The notes under the pieces were generated by a model. It worked only from the letters and a program-made list of their open reading frames with translations. It was not told where the DNA came from and searched no databases. Below, one piece after another: positions 1 to 8,133 of a stretch of 12,803 nucleotides of DNA (position 1 is the first letter of the stretch; every line of letters starts with the position of its first letter). The translations under genes were made by a program, and so were the position numbers. This DNA comes from JADFRD01 sp964491015 (GTDB lineage Bacteria; Fidelibacterota; Marinisomatia; Marinisomatales; TCS55): NCBI GenBank assembly GCA_964491015.1, contig CAZBEY010000057.1:1-12803 (forward strand), written 5' to 3'.

Positions 1-265
1 AAAAGGCAACTATCCCAATCCATTTAATCCTGCTACGAATATCCAATTTGAATTACACAAAGACACCCATGTTGAGATCACTATATATGATATTTTAGGC
101 AGGGAGGTGAAAAAACTGGTGAGCGGTGAACTGGTGAGTGGGGACCATCAGGTAATTTGGGATGGGACTAATGACTTGGGAATATCTGTGAGCGCCGGTG
201 TCTATTTCTACCAATTACGTGCTGATGACTATGGTCAGACAAAGAAAATGATATTTTTAAAATGA
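1..265 (+). CDS. C-terminal fragment of a T9SS-secreted protein (5' end outside window)
   Basis: Reading from base 2, 87 residues are visible before the TGA at 263-265. They form a complete type A T9SS C-terminal sorting domain: the 'NYPNPFNP' motif at the start, then a small Ig/FlgD-like beta-sandwich ('ITIYDILGREVKKL', 'HQVIWDGTND', 'SAGVYFYQLR') and a basic-hydrophobic end ('TKKMIFLK'). In this family the domain directs a Sec-exported protein through the T9SS outer-membrane translocon, where it is usually cleaved or anchored. The fragment is almost the same as the tail of the next gene: bases 1-55 and 200-262 are identical to the matching bases there. The next gene starts in its stop codon (ATGA). 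From the array pattern I infer that the missing 5' part resembles the two complete genes downstream, but that part is not visible. Confidence 0.9.
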   Translation, partial: KGNYPNPFNPATNIQFELHKDTHVEITIYDILGREVKKLVSGELVSGDHQVIWDGTNDLGISVSAGVYFYQLRADDYGQTKKMIFLK

Positions 266-341
266 GATTCACAAAAGTCATAATCGAATTACTTTTAATT
301 ACTATTCTGTTTCCTCAAATAGATAAGGGGAAAGAACAATC
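200..341 (+). repeat. Junction direct repeat, copy A (142 bp, perfect)
   Basis: These bases are identical to 2689-2830. They cover the last 20 or so codons of array gene 1, the ATGA overlap and the first 26 codons of array gene 2. Mismatches begin immediately outside (199 against 2688, 342 against 2831). The spacing is 2489 bp, exactly one gene unit (2493 bp less the 4-bp overlap). Confidence 0.97.
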
Positions 342-2754
342 CCAACCCGTTCCAAAGAAGTCTAATGATGGTTTCATTTTTGAACGCTCTAAACAGAAAT
401 CTCATATTCAAGAAATAATAAACTCGGGTAAAATAGCCTCCTACGATCAGCAAAACAATTATTCCGTAGAGAAGGGTATTGAAGAGGATGACATCATGAT
501 AGAGCCAGAAATGTCCGTTTCCTCGCGACACTATAATCCGAACCGATCTGTAAATGATACACTTGCGTATTATCCAGCTTCTGGCAGCTGGAGCAGCCAA
601 TTCATCATGAGCCCAGGTGATGCAATGTTAATGACGTTTAAGATGCCGACAGATGGAATCATAAAAGGGATCAACATTCCGGTATATGAATGGGGGACCG
701 GTGACCAGGAACTCACTGTTTCGTTGCACAAACTGCAGTATCCTCATGATATTAATGGAAATGAATATTCAATGGGAATTGTTGATGGCAACGGCTGGAT
801 CGGCGGTTACGATATGGACAGCACAGGCATACATATTTCCGGTGATATTTATACACCGGGAGGAGCTAAAGGAGTTTGTGATAGTAATGATACGGTCTAT
901 CCCTACATAACCGACCCTTTGTTGGCTTCGGAGTTGGGAGTGGGGCCGCCAAATGTTCCGCCGCAGGGTGTGGTCTGGCCAGATAGTGACCATGCGGTGA
1001 TTATGACGCCTCAAACGTATCCTGATTTTGCAATATCCGGTAATCAGAATAATTGGATTAACCTTCAAGAATTTGGTGTGGAACATGAATTTCAGACTAA
1101 TGATTGGATTGGACTTCTGTTCCAGTTTACCGGACAAGGAGATGGGAGCACTGATGAACCAGTAGGATTTTTCTATGGATACGGGGACGGTTTGGTTGAT
1201 CCGTGGAGATTTCTCAAATTCTATGGTAAGTGTGGTGGTACTTCGGGAAATGGCGGTTGGCATATCAGGCACTGGTTGATCAGGACTGAACTAGCAGTGG
1301 AATTGACCGGAGACCGAGGCCCTGTTTTTAGGGAAGTCAGTGAACTTAATACCGCAATTTCAACTGAAAGTAGAACAGTTACGGCTCATATTACTGATGA
1401 TAATCCCAGTGGCGGCGATGTAGGGGTTGCTTCCGCACAAATTATTTATCAACTTGATTCATTAACTGCACAATTAAATACAATTGAAATGACATTGATA
1501 AGTGGAGATAACCAAGATGGTATCTGGGGAGGCGATATTCCAGGTCAAGAATTTGGTATGTTTGTTTACTGGAAATTAAGAGCTGTGGATATAAATGGAA
1601 ATGTTGCCGAATTTGAATCACAGGCATATTATATTTTCCAACCCACATTTAATGAGTTAATATTCTTAAATCAAAATATTGATTATGGTATTGGTCTTCC
1701 ACTAGGATTTGATATAATTAGATTATATTTTTATTGGGATAATCACAATTTTGATGTTTGGCCGGCATGGAATGGACCCTTAACGGATGCCTTATTAGAA
1801 CAATATGATGTATTGATAGAATTAACTAATGGAAATGGTCCAATTTATAACAATGATGATGAAGTGAAAAATTGGTGGGGTAGGGATAAAACCTATATCG
1901 TTTCTGGCGATGAATGGTTAGGCTCTCGCTCCGGTTGGAAGGACGGTCCGACTGAAGAGGGGAGTGTAGCCAAAAGTATTCTGGGGATTGCCTATCAATA
2001 CAATGATATAAATTATACTGATTCCGGTGATCAGGAAGGAATATCGCGATTAATGTCTGATTCTACAGGAGTTACCAGTGTATTATATGAATTTCTATCA
2101 GATTCATTATTGTTGAATTATGACCCCGATTATGAAACTGGAAATTATAATTGGCTGGATGGGTTTGAAGTTGTTGATGGATATACAATTGATATGACAG
2201 CTTACTCGGGTATTTTGGACAGCAATGGTAATATTCCTGTTGATGCTGAAATTTACAATGTAATGGTTCATGGACAAGCGGGTAACGGAGGTAAAAGTGC
2301 TTTCATGTCCTTTGATCCAATCGCATTAAATACAACACCCGGTTATCATTGGATAGGGGCTTCCAGTTACTGGAATTTGTCTCACCCTAACTGTCCACCA
2401 AACGCCAGTCCGCTGGTGAGTGTGTATGAAGCATTACAGGATATTGTTTCAGTTGAAGATGTAAGAGAACAACCCACAACTTTTTCATTAAAAGGCAACT
2501 ATCCCAATCCATTTAATCCTGCTACGAATATCCAATTTGAATTAACCCAAAATGCTCACGTTACCTTGACGATCTATGATTTATTGGGCATGGAAGTGAA
2601 AGCACTGGTGAGTGGTGAACTGGTGAGCGGGGACCATCAAGTTATTTGGGATGGAACTAATGATTTTGGAATATCTGTGAGCGCCGGGGTCTATTTCTAC
2701 CAATTACGTGCTGATGACTATGGTCAGACAAAGAAAATGATATTTTTAAAATGA
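262..2754 (+). CDS. Large T9SS-secreted multidomain protein, array copy 2
   Basis: 830 residues. The N-terminus (1-19) is a signal-peptide-like segment with K5 and a hydrophobic stretch, but it contains a glutamate (E9) and has no clear AxA cleavage site. After a low-complexity polar linker (about 25-95) comes a beta-rich region (about 100-345) with two cysteines, C206 and C324. An Ig-like domain follows (about 350-458, 'RGPVF...ITDDNP...YWKLRAVDINGN'). Residues about 464-728 resemble the alpha/beta amidotransferase-like fold found in FCB secreted proteins ('YDVLIELTNGNGPIYNND', 'YIVSGDEWLG'). Residues 740-830 are the T9SS sorting tail ('NYPNPFNP' at 746-753). The expected location is the cell surface or outside; no enzymatic activity can be assigned. 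ATG 262 overlaps the upstream stop and is the first ATG after an in-frame stop at 223-225. There is no convincing Shine-Dalgarno, so translation probably depends on coupling to the gene before. The domain names come from motif reading, not a profile search. Confidence 0.9.
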   Translation: MRFTKVIIELLLITILFPQIDKGKEQSQPVPKKSNDGFIFERSKQKSHIQEIINSGKIASYDQQNNYSVEKGIEEDDIMIEPEMSVSSRHYNPNRSVNDTLAYYPASGSWSSQFIMSPGDAMLMTFKMPTDGIIKGINIPVYEWGTGDQELTVSLHKLQYPHDINGNEYSMGIVDGNGWIGGYDMDSTGIHISGDIYTPGGAKGVCDSNDTVYPYITDPLLASELGVGPPNVPPQGVVWPDSDHAVIMTPQTYPDFAISGNQNNWINLQEFGVEHEFQTNDWIGLLFQFTGQGDGSTDEPVGFFYGYGDGLVDPWRFLKFYGKCGGTSGNGGWHIRHWLIRTELAVELTGDRGPVFREVSELNTAISTESRTVTAHITDDNPSGGDVGVASAQIIYQLDSLTAQLNTIEMTLISGDNQDGIWGGDIPGQEFGMFVYWKLRAVDINGNVAEFESQAYYIFQPTFNELIFLNQNIDYGIGLPLGFDIIRLYFYWDNHNFDVWPAWNGPLTDALLEQYDVLIELTNGNGPIYNNDDEVKNWWGRDKTYIVSGDEWLGSRSGWKDGPTEEGSVAKSILGIAYQYNDINYTDSGDQEGISRLMSDSTGVTSVLYEFLSDSLLLNYDPDYETGNYNWLDGFEVVDGYTIDMTAYSGILDSNGNIPVDAEIYNVMVHGQAGNGGKSAFMSFDPIALNTTPGYHWIGASSYWNLSHPNCPPNASPLVSVYEALQDIVSVEDVREQPTTFSLKGNYPNPFNPATNIQFELTQNAHVTLTIYDLLGMEVKALVSGELVSGDHQVIWDGTNDFGISVSAGVYFYQLRADDYGQTKKMIFLK

Positions 2755-2830
2755 GATTCACAAAAGTCATAATCGAATTACTTTTAATTACTATTCTGTT
2801 TCCTCAAATAGATAAGGGGAAAGAACAATC
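2689..2830 (+). repeat. Junction direct repeat, copy B (142 bp, perfect)
   Basis: Second copy of the repeat at 200-341, covering the end of array gene 2 and the start of array gene 3. Homologous recombination between the two copies would remove or duplicate one whole gene and leave every reading frame and ATGA overlap intact. No third copy follows gene 3, whose tail end is different. Confidence 0.97.
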
Positions 2831-5222
2831 TCGATCCATTCCAAAGAAGTTTAATGACGGACACGTTTTTGAACTGATAAATGACCAAAACCGAATCAAT
2901 TCCGATGAAATACGTCAAAGTCCAGGTTATGATAATCGTTTTAATTATTCCAGAAATAACCATAGTGAAGAGAATGATATTATAATAAAACCCGGAATAT
3001 CCATTCCTTCCCGACAATATAATCCAAACCGCTCCTTGCAAGATACACTGGTTTACTTTCCCCGTCTTACCTGGGGAAAATTCATTATGTATCCCGGAGA
3101 TGCTATGTGGACAGTATATAAAATGCCAACTGATGGTATTTTAAAGGGTGTCAACGTCCCTGTGTATGAATGGGGTACGGGCGATCAACAACTGACGATA
3201 TCACTACACAAGATGACTTATCCATATACCTCAAATGGGACGATGTATCCATCTTCTGCTGTGGACGGTGCAGGCTGGATTGGCGGTTATGATATGGATT
3301 CTACCACAGGTTGGGTGTCCATTGAAGGAGCAACCTATACTCCAGGGGGAACACAGGGTGTCTGTGATACGAGTGATTTTGTTGTTACTGGAGCCGGGGA
3401 TCCACTTGGAACTGATCTAGCAGTTTCTGGTCCTCCAGGAACACCGTTGATGGGTTTACTTTGGCCCGATGGTTCCACAGCAGCAATAATGACTCCATCA
3501 ACGCATCCAGACTATGAGGTAGGTGGAAATGAAGCAAATTGGATTGACTTGGCAGATTATGGTTCTGAAGTTAATTTGCTTCAAGGAGAATGGGTTGGTA
3601 TACTGGTTGCTTCCACTGGAGCTGGTGGCGGTGATGATGATGCTACTGGTTTCTTTTATGATCCTGGATGGGGGATTGTGGATCCGTGGGTATCTGGCAA
3701 ATTCTATGGAGGTTGTACCGGTACATCTGGAAATGGTGGTTGGCACATTCGCAGTTGGGTATTCAATTTTCAGCTTGCTGTTGAATTAACTGGTGATCGG
3801 GGACCTGTTTTTGAAAGTTTTAGTGATCTTCCAACGACACTTTCTACAGAAGGAAGACCGGTACAAGCTTACATTACAGATGATAATCCCGGTGGAGGTG
3901 AAGCAGGTGTTGTCTCATCAAGGTTTTATTATCAGATTGATTCACTCACAGCACCCTTGGATTCAGTGGAAATGTTTCTGATAAATGGCAATGCGGAAGA
4001 TGGTATTTGGGAAGGAGAAACTCCGGAAATTTGGGAATGTGAGGCTGTTTATTGGTACTTAAAGGCTACTGATTTCAATGGCAACTCCACCAAGACTGAA
4101 ACGAAGCATTATTTAATTTTTTGTCCAAATGAAACAAATGATTTGATATTCAATAATCAGGATATGTTATTCGGGAATCTAATCTATTCATCATATCTCT
4201 ATTTCTATTGGGGTGGAAAGGGGTTTGATATTTGGGACGCGAGTTATGGGGGATTGAGCGCTGAACTACTCAACAATTATTCTACAGTAATAGAATTAAC
4301 TGGTAACGGAGGACCTATCTATAATAACGATGATGAAATAAAGGATTGGTGGGATGGTGATAAAACATACATTGTATGCGGTGATGAATGGTTAGGATAC
4401 CGAACGGGTTGGGTAAACGGTCCAACTGAAGATGGGAGTGTGGCCAAGAGTATACTGGGTGTTGCATATGAATATAATGACATCAACTATTCTTCCTCAG
4501 GTGATAAAGAAGGTATATCTCGACTAATTCCTGATTCAGCGGGGTTCGCCAGTATTTTATATGAATTTTTATCCGATTCATTATTGGTGAATTATGATCC
4601 ACACACTATTACTGGAAATAATAATTGGCTCGATGGGATTGATCCCGTCGAAGGTTACACCGTAGATATGACAGCTTATTCATTGGTTCTGGATAGTGCA
4701 GATCAAGTTACCCCACCTGTAGGTTCGGAAATATACAATGTAATGATCCATGGTCAGCAAGGTAATGGTGGTAGGAGTGCATTTTTAGCCTTTGATCCTA
4801 TTTCCCTGTACACTGTGCCTTCTTCCTACTGGATAAACGTTTCTGCTGACACGAACGGAAATAGCGCTGGAGTCAGTCCTTTGGTTCAAGCTTATGAAGG
4901 TCTTTCTACCATATTAAGTGTCGAGAATGATGTTGCTACACCAACAGCTTTTTCATTAAAAGGTAACTATCCTAATCCATTTAATCCTGTTACAAACATT
5001 CATTACGAGGTTCACAAGAATACACACGTAAAGATCACGATCTATGATTTATTGGGTAGGGAAGTGAAAAAACTGGTGAGTGGTGAACTGGTGAGCGGGG
5101 ACCATCAGGTAATTTGGGATGGGACTAATGACTTTGGAATATCTGTGAGCGCCGGAATTTATCTCTATCAATTACGGACCAAAAATTTTATCCAGACGAA
5201 GAAGATGTTGCTTTTGAAATGA
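2751..5222 (+). CDS. Large T9SS-secreted multidomain protein, array copy 3
   Basis: 823 residues, a full-length paralogue of the preceding protein with the same domain order: signal-like N-terminus (residues 1-27 identical to copy 2), polar linker, beta-rich region (about 99-343, C205 and C322 conserved), Ig-like domain (about 348-457), amidotransferase-fold-like region (about 463-722) and sorting tail (about 733-823, 'NYPNPFNP' at 739-746). Sequence diverges clearly between the shared ends, so this is not a fresh duplicate. It has three cysteines absent from copy 2 (C430, C458, C543); C543 replaces a serine in 'YIV(S/C)GDEWLG'. The last residues (FIQTKKMLLLK) differ from copies 1 and 2, while the tail block just before is about 96% identical in DNA to copy 1. 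ATG 2751 overlaps the upstream TGA (ATGA), with no clear Shine-Dalgarno. It is the last intact member of the array. Function is unknown beyond probable T9SS export to the surface. Confidence 0.9.
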   Translation: MRFTKVIIELLLITILFPQIDKGKEQSRSIPKKFNDGHVFELINDQNRINSDEIRQSPGYDNRFNYSRNNHSEENDIIIKPGISIPSRQYNPNRSLQDTLVYFPRLTWGKFIMYPGDAMWTVYKMPTDGILKGVNVPVYEWGTGDQQLTISLHKMTYPYTSNGTMYPSSAVDGAGWIGGYDMDSTTGWVSIEGATYTPGGTQGVCDTSDFVVTGAGDPLGTDLAVSGPPGTPLMGLLWPDGSTAAIMTPSTHPDYEVGGNEANWIDLADYGSEVNLLQGEWVGILVASTGAGGGDDDATGFFYDPGWGIVDPWVSGKFYGGCTGTSGNGGWHIRSWVFNFQLAVELTGDRGPVFESFSDLPTTLSTEGRPVQAYITDDNPGGGEAGVVSSRFYYQIDSLTAPLDSVEMFLINGNAEDGIWEGETPEIWECEAVYWYLKATDFNGNSTKTETKHYLIFCPNETNDLIFNNQDMLFGNLIYSSYLYFYWGGKGFDIWDASYGGLSAELLNNYSTVIELTGNGGPIYNNDDEIKDWWDGDKTYIVCGDEWLGYRTGWVNGPTEDGSVAKSILGVAYEYNDINYSSSGDKEGISRLIPDSAGFASILYEFLSDSLLVNYDPHTITGNNNWLDGIDPVEGYTVDMTAYSLVLDSADQVTPPVGSEIYNVMIHGQQGNGGRSAFLAFDPISLYTVPSSYWINVSADTNGNSAGVSPLVQAYEGLSTILSVENDVATPTAFSLKGNYPNPFNPVTNIHYEVHKNTHVKITIYDLLGREVKKLVSGELVSGDHQVIWDGTNDFGISVSAGIYLYQLRTKNFIQTKKMLLLK

Positions 5223-5355
5223 AACTCTTTAAAAAAAGAATTTTGCAGAAGCTATGTGTTTCCCCAAAGTTCTAAATAAAAACCAGGTGGTGATTAATAC
5301 AAGAACTTCCCCAAACCTACGTTTTTTTAAAGTGAATAAATTTAGAGTTGGCAGA

Positions 5356-5428
5356 CATGCCCGATTAGCTCTACAAAGCAAGACAGACAAGCAATTTATT
5401 CAGACAAGGAAGATGGTGCTATTGAGAT
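5356..5428 (+). pseudogene. Relic of a T9SS sorting-domain tail
   Basis: Bases 5391-5428 translate as 'FIQTRKMVLLRW' and match the end of the last array gene ('FIQTKKMLLLK', stop). About 29 of 36 bases agree over the best block, and the TGA stop is replaced by TGG. Weaker similarity, needing small gaps, extends upstream to about 5356, over the part matching 'GIYLYQLRT'. The rest of the sorting domain and the body of the protein are not recognisable. I infer a deleted or decayed fourth array member, of which only the last codons persist. The match is short, so chance similarity is possible but unlikely given its position and frame. Confidence 0.55.
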
Positions 5429-5537
5429 GGGTATTTTATTCGTGTAGAGCTATACTTATATTTAATATACTTCAAGACAATGTATTTTTAATGGAGCATT
5501 GACGCTGGGCGGTGAAGAACCCCATACAGAATTGAAA

Positions 5538-5543
5538 AAAGGA
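5538..5543 (+). promoter_or_regulatory. Ribosome binding site deciding the barrel-protein start
   Basis: AAAGGA lies 9 bases before ATG 5553. It supports that start over an upstream in-frame TTG at 5499, which would put 18 polar residues in front of the signal peptide. Confidence 0.6.
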
Positions 5544-5552
5544 ATTGGAATC

Positions 5553-6131
5553 ATGAACAAAATGATCAAAAACGTAATGATAATAGCCGTTATACATTTA
5601 TTATTTTTCTCTTCCGGGTACGGACAAGAAAATGAAGGAATACAGAAAAATAAATTTGGTGTAGGCGTAATGATTGAAAGAGGCTCGAAAATTTATTTCC
5701 CTATATTAATAAAACCCAGGATAAGGTTAGAAACTGAAATTAGTTTTAATCAAAACGAATATAAAAAGAATGATTTTGAAAGTGAATATACTGCATTAAG
5801 TGTAGGAATGGGGGTTCTGTCATTAACACAATATGAAAATATCACAACTTATTACGGAGTCCGATTTGGGTATATAAACACATTGAATAAAAATGAGTAT
5901 AATTTTCTCACTCGGGAAGGAATTTCAAAGAATACACAAAATGGTTACTATATAGCTCCGGTCGGGGGTGCTGAATATTCTTTTGCAAAACGCTTTAGTA
6001 TCGGTCCGGAAATCAGTATTGATTATTCCAATTCAAATGGAAATGAAAACACCGATGACAGTAATAATAATTCTTCATCTAAAAGTCTCATGGTGAATGG
6101 AGGTGTTGTACTCAGGTTTTATTTAAAGTGA
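5553..6131 (+). CDS. Small predicted outer-membrane beta-barrel protein
   Basis: 192 residues. The N-terminus is a classic Sec signal peptide: positive charges at K3 and K6, a hydrophobic core 'VMIIAVIHLLFF', and a likely cleavage near 'SSGYGQ' (about residues 20-25). The mature part has alternating-residue beta strands rich in aromatic and glycine residues ('KFGVGVMIE', 'TTYYGVRFGYI', 'NGYYIAPVGGAEYSF', 'FSIGPEISIDYS', 'LMVNGGVVLRFYLK'). An asparagine/serine-rich loop lies near residues 163-177, and the last strand ends with aromatics, as in 8-stranded barrels. Size and pattern fit the outer-membrane beta-barrel (OmpA/OmpX-like) superfamily; no specific family or function is recognised. It lies 331 bp after the T9SS array on the same strand and 22 bp from the convergent amidohydrolase gene. 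A link to the array is possible but unproven. Confidence 0.75.
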   Translation: MNKMIKNVMIIAVIHLLFFSSGYGQENEGIQKNKFGVGVMIERGSKIYFPILIKPRIRLETEISFNQNEYKKNDFESEYTALSVGMGVLSLTQYENITTYYGVRFGYINTLNKNEYNFLTREGISKNTQNGYYIAPVGGAEYSFAKRFSIGPEISIDYSNSNGNENTDDSNNNSSSKSLMVNGGVVLRFYLK

Positions 6132-6153
6132 ACCAGAAATTCATGACGGGTAA

Positions 6154-7818
6154 TCAATCAATTAAACCAGAATCTATCTCCATATTTACGTAGACATCTT
6201 TCCCTCCAACCACTGTCCTCATAACTTCGGTTTCTAAAATTTCTTCAGGATTAATGATAGTAATATCTTTTGATAAAGCGATAAAGTCTGCCAGTTTTCC
6301 TGCTTCAATAGTCCCCAACTTGTCTTCCTGAAATCCCGCAAAGGCGCTGTTGTGAGTATAACAACGGAGTGCCTCTTCAACAGATATTTTTTCCTTCGGA
6401 AACCAGCCATTGGGATTTTTTCCGTCTCGAGTATGACGGGTTACAGCTGTATATATCCCCATGAGCGGATCAAGAGATGCCACAGGCCAATCAGAACCAA
6501 ATGTTACATTGGCGCCGGATTCCAATAGCGATTTAAAAACATAGGTTCCCTTCAATACGCTATCATCTACTCGCTTGTGAGCCCAGGAACCGTCGTCGTA
6601 TAAATGAGCCGGCTGCATGGAAGCCGTAATTCCATTCTTGTTGAATCGGTCGATATCCCTATGTAATAAATGTTGCGCATGCTCAATTCGCGACCGGCGA
6701 TCTCTTTTGCCATGCTCATTTTCGATTACTTTGAATTCATCCAGTATCCACTCATTCGCCCTGGTGCCGATGGCGTGGACAGCCATTTGAAACCCCTCCT
6801 TGTCCGCTGCGCGAAGTATTCTTCTTAATTCTAAGGTATCAGCTGCAACCACAAGCCCGGTTGTATTGGGATTATCTTTATAGGGTTTGTGCATCCAGGC
6901 TGTCCGTGAGCCGAGAGAGCCATCAAGCAATACCTTTATTCCATGCCAGCGCAGCCAATCATCACCGCTTCCGTGTTGTTTATTATAATTGAATATTTTA
7001 TTCCACGAGCTAAAGTGGGGAAGGGCATAAATGCGGAGGGATAATTGATCCTTATTACGGACATAAGTTTCGAACCCTTTCCAGGAACACATGTCATGAA
7101 CCTGGGTGACGCCGATGGAAGCGGCATACTCCATGGCTTTATGAAGGGCTGCGTCCATTTCTCCATCCGATTCAGGTGGGATGACAGTCCATAGGAGGTT
7201 TTCCGCATTATCCCTAAGAATTCCCGTCGCTTCTCCATGTTCATCTCTTTCAATCAAACCACCGGGCGGATTGGGAGTCTCTTTCGTAATTCCAGCCAAT
7301 TCAAGAGCTTTTGAATTGGCCAATGCCATGTGACCATCAAGGCGGCCCAACACAACAGGAATTTCTACCGTAAATGAATCAATCCACTCTTTAGATGGTA
7401 ATTCACCACCCCATAATTCATGATCCCATCCGCCGCCTTGAGCCCATTGCCCGGAGGGCAATTCTTTCACAAATTCCTTTATTCTATTAATAAAATCGTC
7501 TTTAGAAAGAACATCCCGCAGATTGATGCTCAGGAGTTGAAATCCGCCTTCGATAAAATGGGTATGACTGTCGACGAAACCGGGAACAACGAATTGACCG
7601 TTTAAATCAACTAACTCCGTTTTAGGTCCGAGAAATGTTTTGTAATCAGGACCAACGGATAGAATCGTCTCACCTTTTATGGCAATGAATTCAGCGCCGG
7701 GATGGTTTGCATTTCCCGTCCAGATATTTCCGTTATAGTAAATCTTATCAGCGTGGGGAGTTTGTTCAAATGAATTTGAAAGAAATAATGTCATAGCGAT
7801 TATGGCTTTGTTAAACAT
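6154..7818 (-). CDS. Predicted exported YtcJ-type metal-dependent amidohydrolase
   Basis: 554 residues, typical length for the Amidohydro_3/YtcJ branch of the amidohydrolase superfamily: TIM-barrel hydrolases acting on C-N bonds of mostly unknown substrates. Visible hallmarks are the metal-binding HTH (H85, H87) after 'VVPGFVDS', 'GGGWDHELWGG' (128-138), 'KVLLDGSLGSRTAW' (295-308, K295 a possible metal ligand), 'AVHAIGTRANEW' (H348), 'RIEHAQHL' (H380), 'FGSDWPVASLDP' (D443), and the C-terminal return to the small beta domain 'GTIEAGKLADFIAL'. All expected metal ligands appear intact. The start at 7818 gives a short Sec-like signal (K4 then 'AIIAMTLFLS'), suggesting a periplasmic enzyme. There is no clear Shine-Dalgarno before this ATG. 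The gene is transcribed alone, convergent with the barrel gene and divergent from uvrB. The substrate cannot be predicted. Confidence 0.9.
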   Translation of the reverse strand: MFNKAIIAMTLFLSNSFEQTPHADKIYYNGNIWTGNANHPGAEFIAIKGETILSVGPDYKTFLGPKTELVDLNGQFVVPGFVDSHTHFIEGGFQLLSINLRDVLSKDDFINRIKEFVKELPSGQWAQGGGWDHELWGGELPSKEWIDSFTVEIPVVLGRLDGHMALANSKALELAGITKETPNPPGGLIERDEHGEATGILRDNAENLLWTVIPPESDGEMDAALHKAMEYAASIGVTQVHDMCSWKGFETYVRNKDQLSLRIYALPHFSSWNKIFNYNKQHGSGDDWLRWHGIKVLLDGSLGSRTAWMHKPYKDNPNTTGLVVAADTLELRRILRAADKEGFQMAVHAIGTRANEWILDEFKVIENEHGKRDRRSRIEHAQHLLHRDIDRFNKNGITASMQPAHLYDDGSWAHKRVDDSVLKGTYVFKSLLESGANVTFGSDWPVASLDPLMGIYTAVTRHTRDGKNPNGWFPKEKISVEEALRCYTHNSAFAGFQEDKLGTIEAGKLADFIALSKDITIINPEEILETEVMRTVVGGKDVYVNMEIDSGLID

Positions 7819-8067
7819 GATGGCTGAATTTTATTTTGACCGAAAACATTTTCCGGAATAAATACGTGTTATTTTTTCATTAGGCATAATTTGTCCAAAA
7901 ACGTCACTTCAAATTAGGTTTTATTTGAATAATACACAAAGTATCCTAAATAAAGATAGAGGAGTTACATAAACACCTTTTCATTCCACTATTCTCCATC
8001 CACCGCCATTCAACATAATCTTTTATGCACACTCCATTTAATTAATTACCTCCGGGAAGTTTTTAAT

Positions 8068-8084
8068 AAACCTTCGGAAGGCTC
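8068..8084 (+). repeat. Palindromic repeat element, left arm
   Basis: AAACCTTCGGAAGGCTC is the reverse complement of 8134-8150 with one mismatch. Its core (CCTTCGGAAGG) is itself palindromic around a single central base. The flanking stretch 8051-8081 also matches 8119-8147 in direct orientation, so the two units resemble dispersed REP-like elements. Confidence 0.8.
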
Positions 8085-8133
8085 TGGATTATCAAACACA
8101 CATAGCATAAAACATTATTCCGGAAATTTTTAG

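Larger units (their letters stand above)
5223..5552. other. Gap after the T9SS array: degraded DNA and leader of the barrel gene
   Basis: A 330-bp AT-rich gap. An 82-codon open frame crosses it (5254-5502), but it has no ribosome binding site and no recognisable product, apart from a decayed sorting-tail relic annotated separately. I see no convincing rho-independent terminator after the last array gene; the A-rich stretch at 5231-5237 has no useful stem before it. An AT-rich stretch at 5452-5472 (containing TATATTTAATAT) could hold the -10 region for the barrel gene, but no clear -35 partner stands out. Confidence 0.6.

Noticed and set aside
5346..5366. Sigma-54 -24/-12 promoter at TTGGCAGACATGCCCGA
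   Set aside because: The GG element is present, but no GC dinucleotide follows at the required 10-base distance.
5254..5502. 82-codon open frame after the T9SS array as a gene
   Set aside because: There is no ribosome binding site and no domain, and part of it is a decayed sorting tail read through a lost stop. It is better explained as relic DNA.
5499..5552. TTG start giving an 18-residue extension of the barrel protein
   Set aside because: ATG 5553 has AAAGGA at good spacing and gives a textbook signal peptide at the N-terminus.
6132..6153. Shared terminator between the convergent barrel and amidohydrolase genes
   Set aside because: The 22-bp gap has no inverted repeat or T-run on either strand.
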